Notes: generated from the letters alone by a model not told the origin. A stretch of DNA of 22,721 bases from an uncultured Atopobiaceae bacterium (GCA_934792625.1 CAKVON010000015.1:1-22721); one strand, 5' to 3'. Shown: positions 6,503 through 15,581, numbered from the stretch's first letter. A program made the numbers and translations.

Positions 6503-7468
6503 CTACTTCAGGGGCACGCGGGTCTGGTTGTCGGACTCGTCGGTCAGGACAAGGTCGGTGCCGTCGAGGGCCGCCGACTTGAGCTTGCCCGTGCCCGTGA
6601 CGGCCTTGCCGTCCGAACCCATGAGCTGCGTGGCCACCGACCCGTCGCCCATCGCGTACGCCATGACGTCCCACGTGCCGTCCGAGAGGTTCTCGGGAAT
6701 GCAGTAGGCGCCGTCGCACAGCACGATGCCCACGGGCTCGCCCGCGAGCTCGAACAGCGTGAGGGGGTCGGAGCCGTCGCCGGAGGTGCGGACGAAGGCG
6801 TACTTGCCGGAGGTCTCCTGGATCGAGTAGGAGTAACCGTCGTAGGAGACCGCCTGGTCGGCCTTGGCGTCGGTGCGCTCGACGCGGGTCGAGGGCTCGG
6901 GCTCGTTGGACGTGGAGTTCCACGCGCGGACCAGAAGGAACGAGACCAGCGCCACGACCACCGCCGCCGCCACGAACAGCGCGACCGTGACCTTGCGGCT
7001 GTGCTGCGAGTCGTCGAGGGCGACCTCGCGGCGCGAGACGTTCCTGCCCGCAGCGGCCGACAGGCGCTTGGAGCGGCGGGCGCCCCTGGCGCGGCGCCCC
7101 TTGGTGGCGCGGGCGGCCTCGGCGGCGTTCCCGCGGTTGGCGGTGACGGCGCCCTGGGCGCCGGAGATGGTGGAGAAGGCGCCGGTCTCGCCCACGGCGC
7201 GCGGGGCGTCGGACGAGACGTGCGTGGCGGGTCGGGACGCACCCTGCGCGACCGAGCGGGTCGCGCCTGCCACGGGCGCTGCCGCCGGGCGGTGCGACGG
7301 CTGCTGACCCGGCGTGCCCATGCGGTAGCGCGCGGTGGCGCCGGTGGTGGCGTGCGGGGCCACGGGCGCCGAGCCCTGGTGGGCGGCGTGGGCCTGGCGC
7401 GGCGTGGGCCGCGCCGCCGGACGCGCGTTGGCGCGAGGGTTCTTCCCGTCGCTGCTCATGTGCTTCAT
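6503..7468 (-). CDS. Single-pass membrane protein of unknown function
   Basis: I do not recognise a family. The 321-residue protein has three parts: a low-complexity, presumably cytoplasmic tail rich in Ala, Pro, Arg and Thr (1-158, strongly basic at 123-147); one membrane helix (about 160-181); and an extracytoplasmic part (182-321). The outer part has two Cys (VLCDGAYCIPE) that could pair, and repeated short strand-like segments with Gly/Asp turns. No signal-peptidase site is evident, so it should stay membrane-anchored with the C-terminus outside. ATG 7468 has AGAGG about 11 bases upstream; a second ATG (7459) is possible. It lies after recR but 131 bp away, so it may have its own promoter. 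Two other membrane proteins in this window have similar basic, disordered N-terminal tails. Confidence 0.75.
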   Translation of the reverse strand: MKHMSSDGKNPRANARPAARPTPRQAHAAHQGSAPVAPHATTGATARYRMGTPGQQPSHRPAAAPVAGATRSVAQGASRPATHVSSDAPRAVGETGAFSTISGAQGAVTANRGNAAEAARATKGRRARGARRSKRLSAAAGRNVSRREVALDDSQHSRKVTVALFVAAAVVVALVSFLLVRAWNSTSNEPEPSTRVERTDAKADQAVSYDGYSYSIQETSGKYAFVRTSGDGSDPLTLFELAGEPVGIVLCDGAYCIPENLSDGTWDVMAYAMGDGSVATQLMGSDGKAVTGTGKLKSAALDGTDLVLTDESDNQTRVPLK

Positions 7469-7599
7469 GCGTCAGATACCTCTCGTCTTGGCGGGATGTG
7501 CGGGCGGCGCGTCCTTCTCGGCAGCATGGCCGTCGAGGGGCGGTGCGTCCCTCTTCCGCAGGTGTTTGGGGTTAGTGTACCCGTGTTGTGTGGAGGCCT

Positions 7600-8208
7600 C
7601 TAGACGAGCCTGCGCGCCTCGATGGCGCGGCCGAGCGTGACCTCGTCGGCGTACTCGAGGTCGCCGCCGACGGGCAGGCCGCTGGCGAGGCGCGAGACCT
7701 CGACGCCCAGGGGCTTGATCGTGCGCGAGAGGTACGAGGCGGTGGTCTCGCCCTCGACGTCGGGGTTGGTTGCCAGGATCACCTCGGAGACCTCGCCGTC
7801 GCCCAAGCGCCCGATCAGCTCACGAACGTGCAGCTGCTCGGGGCCGATCTTGTCCATCGGCGAGATTACGCCGCCCAGCACGTGGTACAGGCCGTGGTAG
7901 GCGCCCGTGCGCTCGATCGCCGAGACGTCGCGCGGCTCGGAGACCACGCAGATGCGCGAGCGGTCGCGGCTGGGGTCGTCGCACACGTCGCACAGCTCGC
8001 GCGTGGCGTAGCTGAAGCAGACGGGGCAGAAGTGCACCTGGTCCTTCACGTCGAGGATGGCGTGCGCCAGGCGCCGCGCCTCCTCGGCGTCGGCCCCGAG
8101 TATGTGGTAGGCGATGCGCTGCGCCGACTTGGGGCCGATGCCGGGAAGCCTTCCCAGCTCGTCCAACAGTCGCTGTAGGGCTCGGCCGTCGCTGTTGGTG
8201 GGTTGCAT
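7600..8208 (-). CDS. recR: Recombination mediator protein RecR
   Basis: RecR acts with RecF and RecO to load RecA at single-strand gaps. The 202-residue length is typical. In order: N-terminal helix-hairpin-helix ([16 protein letters not shown], 18-33), C4 zinc finger (C61, C64, C73, C76), Toprim domain ([14 protein letters not shown] onward), and the C-terminal region with [19 protein letters not shown]. It is the last gene of dnaX-ybaB-recR, starting 13 bases after the ybaB stop. The RBS is weak (AGG overlapping the ybaB stop), consistent with translation by re-initiation. The gene order is conserved across many bacteria. Confidence 0.97.
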   Translation of the reverse strand: MQPTNSDGRALQRLLDELGRLPGIGPKSAQRIAYHILGADAEEARRLAHAILDVKDQVHFCPVCFSYATRELCDVCDDPSRDRSRICVVSEPRDVSAIERTGAYHGLYHVLGGVISPMDKIGPEQLHVRELIGRLGDGEVSEVILATNPDVEGETTASYLSRTIKPLGVEVSRLASGLPVGGDLEYADEVTLGRAIEARRLV

Positions 8209-8221
8209 GCGGCCGCGCGAC

Positions 8222-8545
8222 CTACATCAGGCCGGGGATGTTCAGGCCACCGGTGATGGCGCCCATCTGCTGGGAGGCCAGCTGCTGGGCGGAGTCCAGC
8301 GCCTCGTTGACGGCCGCCAGGACCATGTCCTGGAGCATGTCGACGTCGTCGGGGTCGACGGCGTCGGGCGAGATCGTGACGGAGGTCAGGCGCAGGTCGC
8401 CGGTGGCGGTGACCTTGACCGAGCCGCCGCCCGCGGAGGCGCTGACCTCGGTCTGGGCGAGCTTCTCCTGGGTCTGGGCCAGCTGCTCCTGCATCTTGCG
8501 GGCCTGCTTCATCATCTGCTGCATGTTCATCTGGGGCATGTGCAT
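8222..8545 (-). CDS. ybaB: Nucleoid-associated protein, YbaB/EbfC family
   Basis: This is a small homodimeric DNA-binding protein of the nucleoid. It has 107 residues. The N-terminal Met/Gln-rich helix ([18 protein letters not shown]) forms the coiled-coil arm, followed by the strand region with [15 protein letters not shown] and the C-terminal helix ([17 protein letters not shown]) ending GLNIPGLM, all typical. Its ATG overlaps the dnaX stop by one base (TGATG), so translation is coupled. It is usually found between dnaX and recR. Confidence 0.96.
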   Translation of the reverse strand: MHMPQMNMQQMMKQARKMQEQLAQTQEKLAQTEVSASAGGGSVKVTATGDLRLTSVTISPDAVDPDDVDMLQDMVLAAVNEALDSAQQLASQQMGAITGGLNIPGLM

Positions 8546-10944
8546 CAGCCTTCCGAATCGTCGTCTTCCGGGTCGGCGACGAAGCCGTCGTCGCCCGTTG
8601 TGGCCTGGTCATCGTACCCCGCATCGGCGTCGTCGGCCACCTCGTCGGCGCCGGAGTCGGCGTCGGGTGCCGCAAGCACGCTCACGCGGGCCTGTCCGCC
8701 GGGGAACGCCTCGGCGAGCATGTCCATGAGGTCGGCGGGGACCTCGTCGGGCAACGCCTCGTCTGCCGAGAAGAACCTCGCGCCGGCGTCCGCGTCGCCG
8801 GACGGCTCGGGCACGGCCGCCGCCGGGACAGTGGCGGGCGCTGCCGAGAAGGGCTGCGAGGCAGGTGCGGGGGCCAGGTCGGGCTGGGGCGTGGACGCGG
8901 GAGCCGAGGTTGCCGTCGGAGATGCCGGCGCCTGCGGAGCGGGGGTCGCGAGCGCGGGATCCTCGTCAAAGGGGATGACGTCCGCGTCGTCGTAGGGGAC
9001 GTAGTCGTCCGGCACGGCCTGGGGCTCGGGGTCGGGGATGACGGGTGTCACCTGCGGCGCGGGGGCCGCGGGACGCGGGGCCTGCGCCGCAGGGGCGGCA
9101 GAAGCCGCGGGCTTCTCGGCAGGCGCCGGTGTCGGGGCCGCGACGGGGGCAGCGGTCGGAACGGGCTGCGGGGCGGGGCGGGGCACCGCGGCGGGCCTGG
9201 CCACGGCGGCGGGTGCCGTCGCACGGGCCGCCGTCGAGCAGGCAAGCTCGAAGGAGAGCTCGCGCGGGCCGAAGACCGACAGCACCGCCCTGGTGATGTC
9301 CTCGCGGACGTCGGCCCGGCCGAGCATCCTCACGGTGAACGAGTTGGGGACGCTCACGGTGAGCACGTCGCCGGTGTCGGAGACGGCCCTCGTGTTGAGG
9401 ACAAGCGCGGCGCGCGACGAGGTCTTCTGCTTGAGCAGGTCGATGACCCTCTCCCAGCGGGAGCTGACCTCGGCGGGCGCGACGGCAGGCGTCGCGGCCG
9501 GGGCGGCAGCCTGCGCGGAAGCTGAGGTGGGCTTCGGCGCGGCCTGCGCGGCGGGAGCCGCGGCGGGGGCAGCGGGCGCAGCGGTCTTCTCGGCAGGCAC
9601 CGGCGCAGGTGCGGAAGCCACCTGCGGCGCGGGGGCGGGCCGCGCCTCGGCAACGGGCGCGGCGGCCTGGGCCACGGGGACTGCAACGGGCTGCGGCACC
9701 ACCACGGGCGCGGGCGTCGGTTCGGGCGTCACGACAGGTACCGCGACGGGTGCGGGCGCCTGGGTCGGCGTGGCGGCCACGGGGGCGGAGCCGAGGCCTG
9801 CCACGCGGGCCTCCAGGATCGCCAGGCGGTCGGCGAGCGCCTCGAGGGTGAGATCGGACTCGGGCCTGGCCAGCCTCGTGAAGGCGACCTCGAGCTCCAG
9901 ACGCTGGTTGGTGGCCGTGCGCATGCGGTTGCCCGCCTCGCCCAGCACGTCGAGCACGCGAGCCAGGCGGTCGGCGGAGCCAAACGCCTCGGCCTCGGCG
10001 CGGATCTCGTCCGCGCCTGTCACGGCCTGGCCCAGCACCTCGGCATTGCCGCCGGAGACGCTCAGCACGTAGCAGTCGCGCACGCGCGTCGCCAGCTCGC
10101 GGGTAAACTGCAGCAGGTCGCGACCGCTGTCCACCAGCTCGCCCACGACCGAGAAGAGCGTCGGCACGTCGCGTCCCGCCAGCGCCTGGCACACGCGCGA
10201 GAGCTGCGCCGACGAGAGCGAGCCCAGCATGTCGCGCGCGACCTCGGTCGAGATGGAGCCGTCGCCGAAGACGGACAGCTGCTCGAGGGTGGACAGCGCG
10301 TCTCGCATGCCGCCGCGCGCGTGGCGCACCACGATGTCGAGGGCCTCGTCGTCGTAGGAGAAGCCCTCCGCCTCGCACACCTGGCGCAGGCGGCCGCGGA
10401 TGTCGTCGTTGGAGATCGAGTGGAAGTCGAAGCGCTGCACGCGCGACAGCACCGTGGCCAGAATCTGCTGGGGGTCGGTGGTGCACATGATGAAGACCAC
10501 GTGCTCGGGGGGCTCCTCGAGCGTCTTGAGCAGGGCGTTGAACGCCTGCTTGGTGAGCATGTGGACCTCGTCGATGATGTAGACCTTACGCCTGCCGCGC
10601 ACCGGCGCGTAGCTCACGTTGTTGATGATCTCGTCGCGGACGCTGTCGACGCCCGTGCGGCTGGCGGCGTCCAGCTCGTAGACGTCCGGGTGCTCGCCGG
10701 CGGCGATCAGGCGGCAGTCCTCGCAGGTGCCGTCGGGCAGCTGGCCGGGGCCCTTCTCGCAAAGAAGCGCCTTTGCCAGGATGCGGGCCATGGTCGTCTT
10801 TCCCGTTCCGCGGGGGCCGCAGAACAGGTACGCGTGGCTGGTCTTGCCCTCGGTCACGGCACGCTCCAGGGTGGAGATGACGTGCCTCTGGCCTACGACG
10901 TCGGCAAACGTCTGCGGGCGGTACTTTGTGTAGAGCGATTCCAT
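8545..10944 (-). CDS. dnaX: DNA polymerase III subunit gamma/tau
   Basis: This is the clamp-loader ATPase and replisome organiser, 799 residues. The start at 10944 is chosen because MESLYTKYRPQTF is the conserved beginning of the family; in-frame codons up to 11160 are not conserved-looking. AAAGG lies about eight bases upstream. AAA+ features: Walker A GPRGTGKT (43-50), Walker B IIDEVH, LLKTLEEPPEH, and a sensor region LSRVQRFDF in which the usual SRC reads SRV. The zinc module has only three cysteines (C62, C74, C77); Asp71 is where the fourth is expected. From about residue 370 there are long Ala/Pro/Val/Gln linkers broken by a short folded segment (SSRWERVIDLLKQK...), and the tail is very acidic. 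First gene of dnaX-ybaB-recR. No slippery heptamer for a gamma product was seen. Confidence 0.96.
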   Translation of the reverse strand: MESLYTKYRPQTFADVVGQRHVISTLERAVTEGKTSHAYLFCGPRGTGKTTMARILAKALLCEKGPGQLPDGTCEDCRLIAAGEHPDVYELDAASRTGVDSVRDEIINNVSYAPVRGRRKVYIIDEVHMLTKQAFNALLKTLEEPPEHVVFIMCTTDPQQILATVLSRVQRFDFHSISNDDIRGRLRQVCEAEGFSYDDEALDIVVRHARGGMRDALSTLEQLSVFGDGSISTEVARDMLGSLSSAQLSRVCQALAGRDVPTLFSVVGELVDSGRDLLQFTRELATRVRDCYVLSVSGGNAEVLGQAVTGADEIRAEAEAFGSADRLARVLDVLGEAGNRMRTATNQRLELEVAFTRLARPESDLTLEALADRLAILEARVAGLGSAPVAATPTQAPAPVAVPVVTPEPTPAPVVVPQPVAVPVAQAAAPVAEARPAPAPQVASAPAPVPAEKTAAPAAPAAAPAAQAAPKPTSASAQAAAPAATPAVAPAEVSSRWERVIDLLKQKTSSRAALVLNTRAVSDTGDVLTVSVPNSFTVRMLGRADVREDITRAVLSVFGPRELSFELACSTAARATAPAAVARPAAVPRPAPQPVPTAAPVAAPTPAPAEKPAASAAPAAQAPRPAAPAPQVTPVIPDPEPQAVPDDYVPYDDADVIPFDEDPALATPAPQAPASPTATSAPASTPQPDLAPAPASQPFSAAPATVPAAAVPEPSGDADAGARFFSADEALPDEVPADLMDMLAEAFPGGQARVSVLAAPDADSGADEVADDADAGYDDQATTGDDGFVADPEDDDSEG

Positions 10945-11034
10945 GGGGCGGGCCTTTCGTCTTGGCCATGGCATGGGTGTGTTTCCGCCGGGATGCAGCC
11001 TTGTGGGCGCGCCCCGGACCCTCAAGTATACCCG

Positions 11035-11040
11035 CGGCCA
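11035..11040 (-). promoter_or_regulatory. Candidate -10 element of dnaX
   Basis: TATACT (in GGGTATACTTG) on the minus strand lies about 90 bases before the dnaX ATG. No convincing -35 is present at 16-18 bp. The ffs gene has the same -10 hexamer, which supports the call slightly. Confidence 0.4.
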
Positions 11041-11108
11041 CAGACGCCCCCGGACCGCCGGGTGCCCTAAACTCTTGTTCGACGAACCTAACGAGAAGGG
11101 ATCGAAGC

Positions 11109-12104
11109 ATGAGAGAGGCGCCCGTCCTGTGCGTCGTTGTCCCGTGCTACAACGAGGCATCGGTGCTCCCCCTGACCGCCCCGGTCTTCGCGGACCACGT
11201 CCGCGCGCTGGTCGAGGACGGCATGGTCGACCCCGCGAGCCACGTCACCTTCGTCGATGACGGCAGCCGCGACGCCACCTGGGAGATCATCTGCGACCTG
11301 GCCGCCGAGGACCCGTCGATGTTCCACGGGATCGCCCTCTCGCGGAACCGCGGCCACCAAAACGCGCTTCTCTGCGGGCTGATGGAGGTCCGCACGAGCT
11401 GCGACGTCACCGTGAGCATGGACGCCGACGGCCAGGACGACCCGGGCGCCATGGCCCAGATGGTCATCAAGTACCGCGAGGGCTGCGACGTCGTCTACGG
11501 CGTGCGCTCCAACCGCGACACCGACAGCGCCTTCAAGCGCGGCAGCGCCCGCGCCTTCTACCGGCTGATGGGCGCCATGGGCGTCGAGAGCGTCTACGAC
11601 CACGCCGACTACCGCCTGATGAGCCGTCGCGCGCTGGACGGCCTGGCGCAGTTCGGCGAGGTCAACCTGTTCTTGCGCGGCATGGTGCCGCTGGTCGGCT
11701 ACAAGTCGGGCATCGTCCACTACGAGCGCCACAGTCGCGTCGCCGGCACCAGCCACTACCCGCTGTCCAAGATGGTCGCGCTGGCGCTCAACGGCATCAC
11801 CAGCCTCTCGGTCAAGCCGATCCGCCTGATCACCGCCATGGGCGTCGTGGTCTCGCTCGTAGGCTTCGTCGGCGTGGTGTGGGCGCTGGTCACAGCCATC
11901 CAGGGGCACGCCATCGCCGGCTGGACCTCGACCGTCGCGATCATCTGCTTCATGGGCGGCGTTCAGCTGCTGAGCCTGGGCGTCATCGGCGAGTACGTGG
12001 GCAAGATCTACCTCGAGTCCAAGCACCGCCCCCGCTACATCGTGGGCGAGCGCACCCCCAACGAGCCCGCACACCGCAGGGACACCCCTGCCGAGAAGAA
12101 CTAG
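11109..12104 (+). CDS. GT2-family glycosyltransferase, polyprenyl-phosphate type (GtrB/DPM1-like)
   Basis: This enzyme probably transfers a sugar from a nucleotide donor to undecaprenyl phosphate at the inner face of the membrane, for later use in cell-surface glycans. It has 331 residues. Seen: VVPCYNEASVL (10-20), DDGSRD (50-55), metal/donor site MDADGQDDP (104-112), and the acceptor-side RHSRVAGTSHYPLSKM (207-222). Two membrane helices follow (about 238-262 and 272-294), then GEYVGKIYLESKHRPRYIV, characteristic of this subfamily. ATG 11109 is supported by GAAGGGA about eight bases upstream. It diverges from dnaX and converges on rmlB, 48 bp away. A palindrome GTTCG-A-CGAAC sits in the leader (11077-11087). 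The sugar cannot be read from sequence. Confidence 0.9.
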   Translation: MREAPVLCVVVPCYNEASVLPLTAPVFADHVRALVEDGMVDPASHVTFVDDGSRDATWEIICDLAAEDPSMFHGIALSRNRGHQNALLCGLMEVRTSCDVTVSMDADGQDDPGAMAQMVIKYREGCDVVYGVRSNRDTDSAFKRGSARAFYRLMGAMGVESVYDHADYRLMSRRALDGLAQFGEVNLFLRGMVPLVGYKSGIVHYERHSRVAGTSHYPLSKMVALALNGITSLSVKPIRLITAMGVVVSLVGFVGVVWALVTAIQGHAIAGWTSTVAIICFMGGVQLLSLGVIGEYVGKIYLESKHRPRYIVGERTPNEPAHRRDTPAEKN

Positions 12105-12152
12105 CGGGTCGCAGGCCCCGTCCATGGCAACGCCCCGCACAGCGCCCGCGAG

Positions 12153-13154
12153 CTAGCGGCCCTGCTCGGCATAGCGGGCCTCGGCCGCGGCATGCGCGTC
12201 GCGCCACCACGGCTCGTGGGCCGCATACCAGGCAACCGTCCGCGCGAGGCCCTCGTCGAAGTCGGTGTGCAGCGGGCGCCAGCCAAGCTCGCGCCGCAGC
12301 CTCGACGAGTCGATCGCCAGGCGGCGGTCGTGCGCCGGCCGGTCGGCCACGTGGCGGACCTCGGCGCCGGCGCGCCCCGTCGCGCGCATAATCGCCGCCA
12401 GAACCTCGCGGTTGGAGCGCTCGCAGTCGGCGCCCACCAGGTAGATCCGCCCGACCTCACCCCGCTCGAGGATGTCCCACACGGCACGGCAGTGGTCCTC
12501 CACGTGGATCCAGTCGCGCACGTTGAGGCCGTCGCCATACAGGCAGGCGGGCTCGCCGCGCATCAACCTGATGGCCTGGCGCGGCACGAACTTCTCGGCA
12601 TGTTGGTACGGACCATAGTTGTTGGAGCAGTTCGAGATCGTCGCGCGGACCCCGTAGGTGCGCACCCACGCGCGAACCAGCAGGTCGGAGGCCGCCTTGC
12701 TCGAGCTGTAGGGACTGTTGGGGTCAAACGGCGAGTCCTCGGTAAAGCGCTCGGAGCCGCCAAGGGACAAGTCGCCGAAGACCTCGTCGGTGCTCACCTG
12801 GTGCAGTCGCACGCCGGTCGCGCGCGCGGCCTCCAGAAGGCGCATGGTCCCCTCGACATTGGTGCGCACGAAGGGCTCGGGGTCGGCGACCGAGTTGTCG
12901 TTGTGGGTCTCCGCGGCAAAGTTGACGACGGCGTCGTGCCCCGGGACCAGCCTGCCAAGGAGTGCCGCGTCGCAGATGTCCCCCACCACCAGGCGGACCC
13001 TGTCGCGCGGCAGGTCGGCGATGCTTTCGGGGTTGGCCGCGTAGGTCAGCTTGTCGAGCACGGTCACGCGCACACCCGGGTGGTCGCGCACGACCATGCG
13101 GACGAAGTTGCTGCCGATGAAGCCGCAGCCGCCGGTTACCAGAATGCGTTGCAC
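12153..13154 (-). CDS. rmlB: dTDP-glucose 4,6-dehydratase
   Basis: The enzyme converts dTDP-glucose to dTDP-4-keto-6-deoxyglucose, for dTDP-rhamnose and related sugars in surface polysaccharides. It is an extended short-chain dehydrogenase of 333 residues from GTG 13154, chosen because GGGAGG stands five bases upstream and the NAD-binding ILVTGGCGFIGSN begins at residue 4. Seen: GxxGxxG (8-14), FAAETHNDNS (typically AAESHVDRS; note N for the usual D/R), STDEVFGDL with T-D-E (122-124), YSSSKAASD with catalytic Tyr149 and Lys153, NNYGPYQ, and DRPAHDRRLAID. Most features match RmlB. No rmlA, rmlC or rmlD lies in the window, so the pathway must be completed elsewhere. It converges with the GT2 gene; no clear terminator separates them. 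Confidence 0.92.
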   Translation of the reverse strand: MQRILVTGGCGFIGSNFVRMVVRDHPGVRVTVLDKLTYAANPESIADLPRDRVRLVVGDICDAALLGRLVPGHDAVVNFAAETHNDNSVADPEPFVRTNVEGTMRLLEAARATGVRLHQVSTDEVFGDLSLGGSERFTEDSPFDPNSPYSSSKAASDLLVRAWVRTYGVRATISNCSNNYGPYQHAEKFVPRQAIRLMRGEPACLYGDGLNVRDWIHVEDHCRAVWDILERGEVGRIYLVGADCERSNREVLAAIMRATGRAGAEVRHVADRPAHDRRLAIDSSRLRRELGWRPLHTDFDEGLARTVAWYAAHEPWWRDAHAAAEARYAEQGR

Positions 13155-13300
13155 GTGAGCCTCCCTCGAGCTACGGGCTTTTCGTGGCATGGGACCCGCG
13201 CCACGGGCGGCCCGCGCGCACGGGCCTACGATTGTGGGCCAAGGTCCGCGCCCGCGCGCGACCCAATCGTACGACCTGCGGACATTCTATGGGAGCCCGA

Positions 13301-14596
13301 ATGCGGCACGAGCCCTTCCCACAACCCGACGACCCGGGCGCGACCACCATGCGTCGCACGCCTGCCGCCGCGGCACGCCCCCGTGCCACGGCGCGGCCGC
13401 CCATGGGTCGGGGTGCCGTCGCAGGCGACGCCCCGCGCGTCGCGGCCCCGAGCCCGGACGACACCGCCCCGCACGCCGCCGTCGCGGCGCGGCGGTATGC
13501 TCCCGCCCCCAACGCCTACTCGCAACCCTACGAGGACGCCGGCGACGGCCGCGGCCCCCGACCTCCCCGCGGCACCCGCACGCGCAGGCCTGCCAGGCAT
13601 GGCTGTCTGTCGGCGCTGCTGTGGCTGGTGGTCCTGACCGTGGTCGCCCTGATGGCGATCCGCTGCCTGCCCTCGCACATGTCCGCGGGCAACATGGTGC
13701 CGGAGCTCGTCTCGTTCGTGCCGCTGGCCGTCCCGCCCGTACTTCTCTGCATGGTGCTTGCCGTCCTGTGGCGCCGCCGCGTGCTGGCAGTGGCCTGCGC
13801 CGTCGTGCTGGCGGTCATCGGCGTCTGGCACTCGGGCTACGTCGTGGGCGACGCCAAGGTCTCCGACGCAGCACGCGTGGCAGTCCAGACCAAGGCGGAC
13901 ACGTCCGACCGCTTCGCACGCGTCATGACGCTCAACACCGCGCACGGCGAGGCCTCCGCCGTCGACATCGTCCGCATCTGCCGCGAGCAGCACGTCGAGG
14001 TGCTGTGCCTGCAGGAGCTGCCACCCAACATGCTCGAGGACCTCGAGCGTGCCGGCATCGACGACCTGTTCCCCCATCACGTGGTGTCGGAGGGTGCGAC
14101 CTACATCAGCAACGGCGGCCGCAACGGCATCTGGACCATGGCCCCCATGGACTCGGTCTCGGAGAACCTGCTTCCCATCAAGACCAGCTCGATGCCGGCG
14201 GCAAACATCACCGTTGGCTCACGCACCGTGCGCGTCGTTACCGTGCACCCCAACTCGCCCGTCCGCGGCGCGCAGGACCTGTGGGACGAGGGCCTGTCCA
14301 CCATCCAGTCCCTCAAGGAGTACGACCACGCCTACCTGATCATGGGCGACTTCAACTCCACCTGGGACCACGCGCGCTTCCGCGACCTTTTGGGCACCTC
14401 GTTCTGCGACGCGGGCGAGTCGTCGGGCCAGGGCCCGCACATGACCTACCCCTCGGGCGGCTGGGTCCCCTCCCTCATCGAGATCGACCATATCGTCTAC
14501 TCGAGGGACTCCGGGATCGTCGTCAGCGACCTGCAGACCGTCGGCGTCCGCGGCAGCGACCACAAGGCCCTGCTGGGCACCCTGGAGACCCTCTAG
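13301..14596 (+). CDS. Membrane-anchored endonuclease/exonuclease/phosphatase-fold protein
   Basis: This 431-residue protein has a disordered, Arg/Pro/Ala-rich N-terminus (1-100), three membrane helices (about 102-122, 133-156, 159-180), and an EEP-fold catalytic domain (about 205-431) expected outside the cell. Family motifs are present: LNTAHGEA, LCLQEL with the metal Glu (E239), MGDFNSTWD (348-356), IDHIVY (395-400) and GSDHKALLG with the catalytic SDH (419-421). EEP enzymes cut phosphodiester or phosphomonoester bonds in nucleic acids, phospholipids or inositol phosphates; the substrate here is unknown. ATG 13301 is chosen over the in-frame ATG at 13289 because GGGAG lies five bases before it. 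It diverges from rmlB (146-bp gap) and stands alone. Confidence 0.85.
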   Translation: MRHEPFPQPDDPGATTMRRTPAAAARPRATARPPMGRGAVAGDAPRVAAPSPDDTAPHAAVAARRYAPAPNAYSQPYEDAGDGRGPRPPRGTRTRRPARHGCLSALLWLVVLTVVALMAIRCLPSHMSAGNMVPELVSFVPLAVPPVLLCMVLAVLWRRRVLAVACAVVLAVIGVWHSGYVVGDAKVSDAARVAVQTKADTSDRFARVMTLNTAHGEASAVDIVRICREQHVEVLCLQELPPNMLEDLERAGIDDLFPHHVVSEGATYISNGGRNGIWTMAPMDSVSENLLPIKTSSMPAANITVGSRTVRVVTVHPNSPVRGAQDLWDEGLSTIQSLKEYDHAYLIMGDFNSTWDHARFRDLLGTSFCDAGESSGQGPHMTYPSGGWVPSLIEIDHIVYSRDSGIVVSDLQTVGVRGSDHKALLGTLETL

Positions 14597-14942
14597 CCGC
14601 GCATTTTCGCCCCCTGCCGAGAAGTGCCGGCGGGGCACGCGCCCCTCACCACAAGACCACGCCCCCCGGCGCGACGCCCAGGCGCCCCGAAGACGACGAC
14701 GGGGCGCCTGCGGGCCATACGGCCGCGCGCAGACGCCCCGAGGTATGGCCAGTCGCCCCGCCTGCGGCTCGGGGGACCGGCAAATCCGTTGCGCACGCGT
14801 CGCATGGGGCGACGCGTGCTCACTTGCGATGCTACTCGGCGACGCGATGCCGTGACACACATCGCGCCACGGACGGCATTGCCCGTGGCGCGGATGGCGA
14901 TACTTGCGCGTGAGCGGTAGGCGCGGCGGCGTCGGCCCCTCG
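14597..14942. other. Non-coding gap with three perfect GC-rich hairpins
   Basis: The 346 bp lie between the ends of two convergent genes. No plausible gene is visible. Seen: the motif TGCCGAGAAGTGC (14615-14627); hairpin 1, an 11-bp perfect stem (14679-14689 / 14700-14710, loop 10); hairpin 2, an 11-bp perfect stem (14793-14803 / 14809-14819, loop ATGGG); hairpin 3, a 10-bp perfect stem (14863-14872 / 14883-14892, loop 10). None has a T tract. ATGCCGT near 14846 can also pair with ACGGCAT inside the loop of hairpin 3. They could be GC-rich terminators for the two converging genes, or a structured RNA; I cannot decide. Confidence 0.6.
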
Positions 14943-15581
14943 CTACTTGCCGAGCTTGGCCTTGACCAGGCCCACGACCGTCGGAATGACGCTCACGCCG
15001 ACGATACCGATGATCAACAGCTCGAAGTGCTCCTGGACGAAGGGGATGCCGCCAAAGAAGTAGCCCAGCAGCGTGAACACCGTCGACCAGGCGACGCCGC
15101 CCAGGACGTTGAAGACCACGAAGTTGCGCCAATGCATGCCGCCCATGCCCGCGATAAAGGGCACGAACGTGCGGATGAACGGGAAGAAGCGACCCAGGAA
15201 GATGGCCAGGTGACCCCACTTGTCCAGAAACGCCTCCGACTTCTCCAGGCGCTCCGGGGTCATGGCCTTGACCTTGCCCGAGGCGATGATCTTCTTGCCG
15301 AAGAAGTGGCCGATCATGAAGTTGCACTGGTCGCCCAGGATGGCGGCCGCCCATGCGATGGCGAGAAGTGCCACGATGTTGAACCCACCGTTGTGGGCAA
15401 AGAAGCCCGACGCGAACAGCAGCGAGTCGCCCGGCAAAAACGGGAAGAACACGACGCCCGTCTCGATGAAGATGATCAGGAAGACGCAGCCGTACGCCAT
15501 AAGGGGGCCGGCGGCAATCCAGCCCGCAATGGCGGTGCGGGGGTCGTGCAACAGGTTGGCGATGAAGTTGATGAAGCCCAT
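14943..15581 (-). CDS. DedA/VTT-family integral membrane protein
   Basis: DedA proteins are multi-pass inner-membrane proteins linked to envelope homeostasis and lipid-carrier transport; several recycle undecaprenyl phosphate or phosphatidylethanolamine. This copy has 212 residues. Seen: the N-terminal re-entrant motif ETGVVFFPFLPGDSLLFASG, the loop CNFMIGHFFGKKI, and the second signature FLGRFFPFIRTFVPFIAGMGGM with the conserved Arg residues, then two C-terminal helices. ATG 15581 has GAAAGG five to six bases upstream; an earlier in-frame ATG at 15635 lies within the ffs terminator zone and is rejected. The gene follows ffs on the same strand. The precise lipid substrate cannot be inferred. 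Confidence 0.92.
   Translation of the reverse strand: MGFINFIANLLHDPRTAIAGWIAAGPLMAYGCVFLIIFIETGVVFFPFLPGDSLLFASGFFAHNGGFNIVALLAIAWAAAILGDQCNFMIGHFFGKKIIASGKVKAMTPERLEKSEAFLDKWGHLAIFLGRFFPFIRTFVPFIAGMGGMHWRNFVVFNVLGGVAWSTVFTLLGYFFGGIPFVQEHFELLIIGIVGVSVIPTVVGLVKAKLGK

Noticed and set aside
11077..11087. GTTCG-A-CGAAC palindrome as an SOS (LexA) box before the GT2 gene
   Set aside because: Half-site spacing does not fit the actinobacterial LexA site (GAAC-N4-GTTC type), and the gene is not an SOS gene.
10945..11160. 72-codon N-terminal extension of DnaX
   Set aside because: The family begins at MESLYTKYRP; the extension crosses the likely -10 box and the divergent promoter region.
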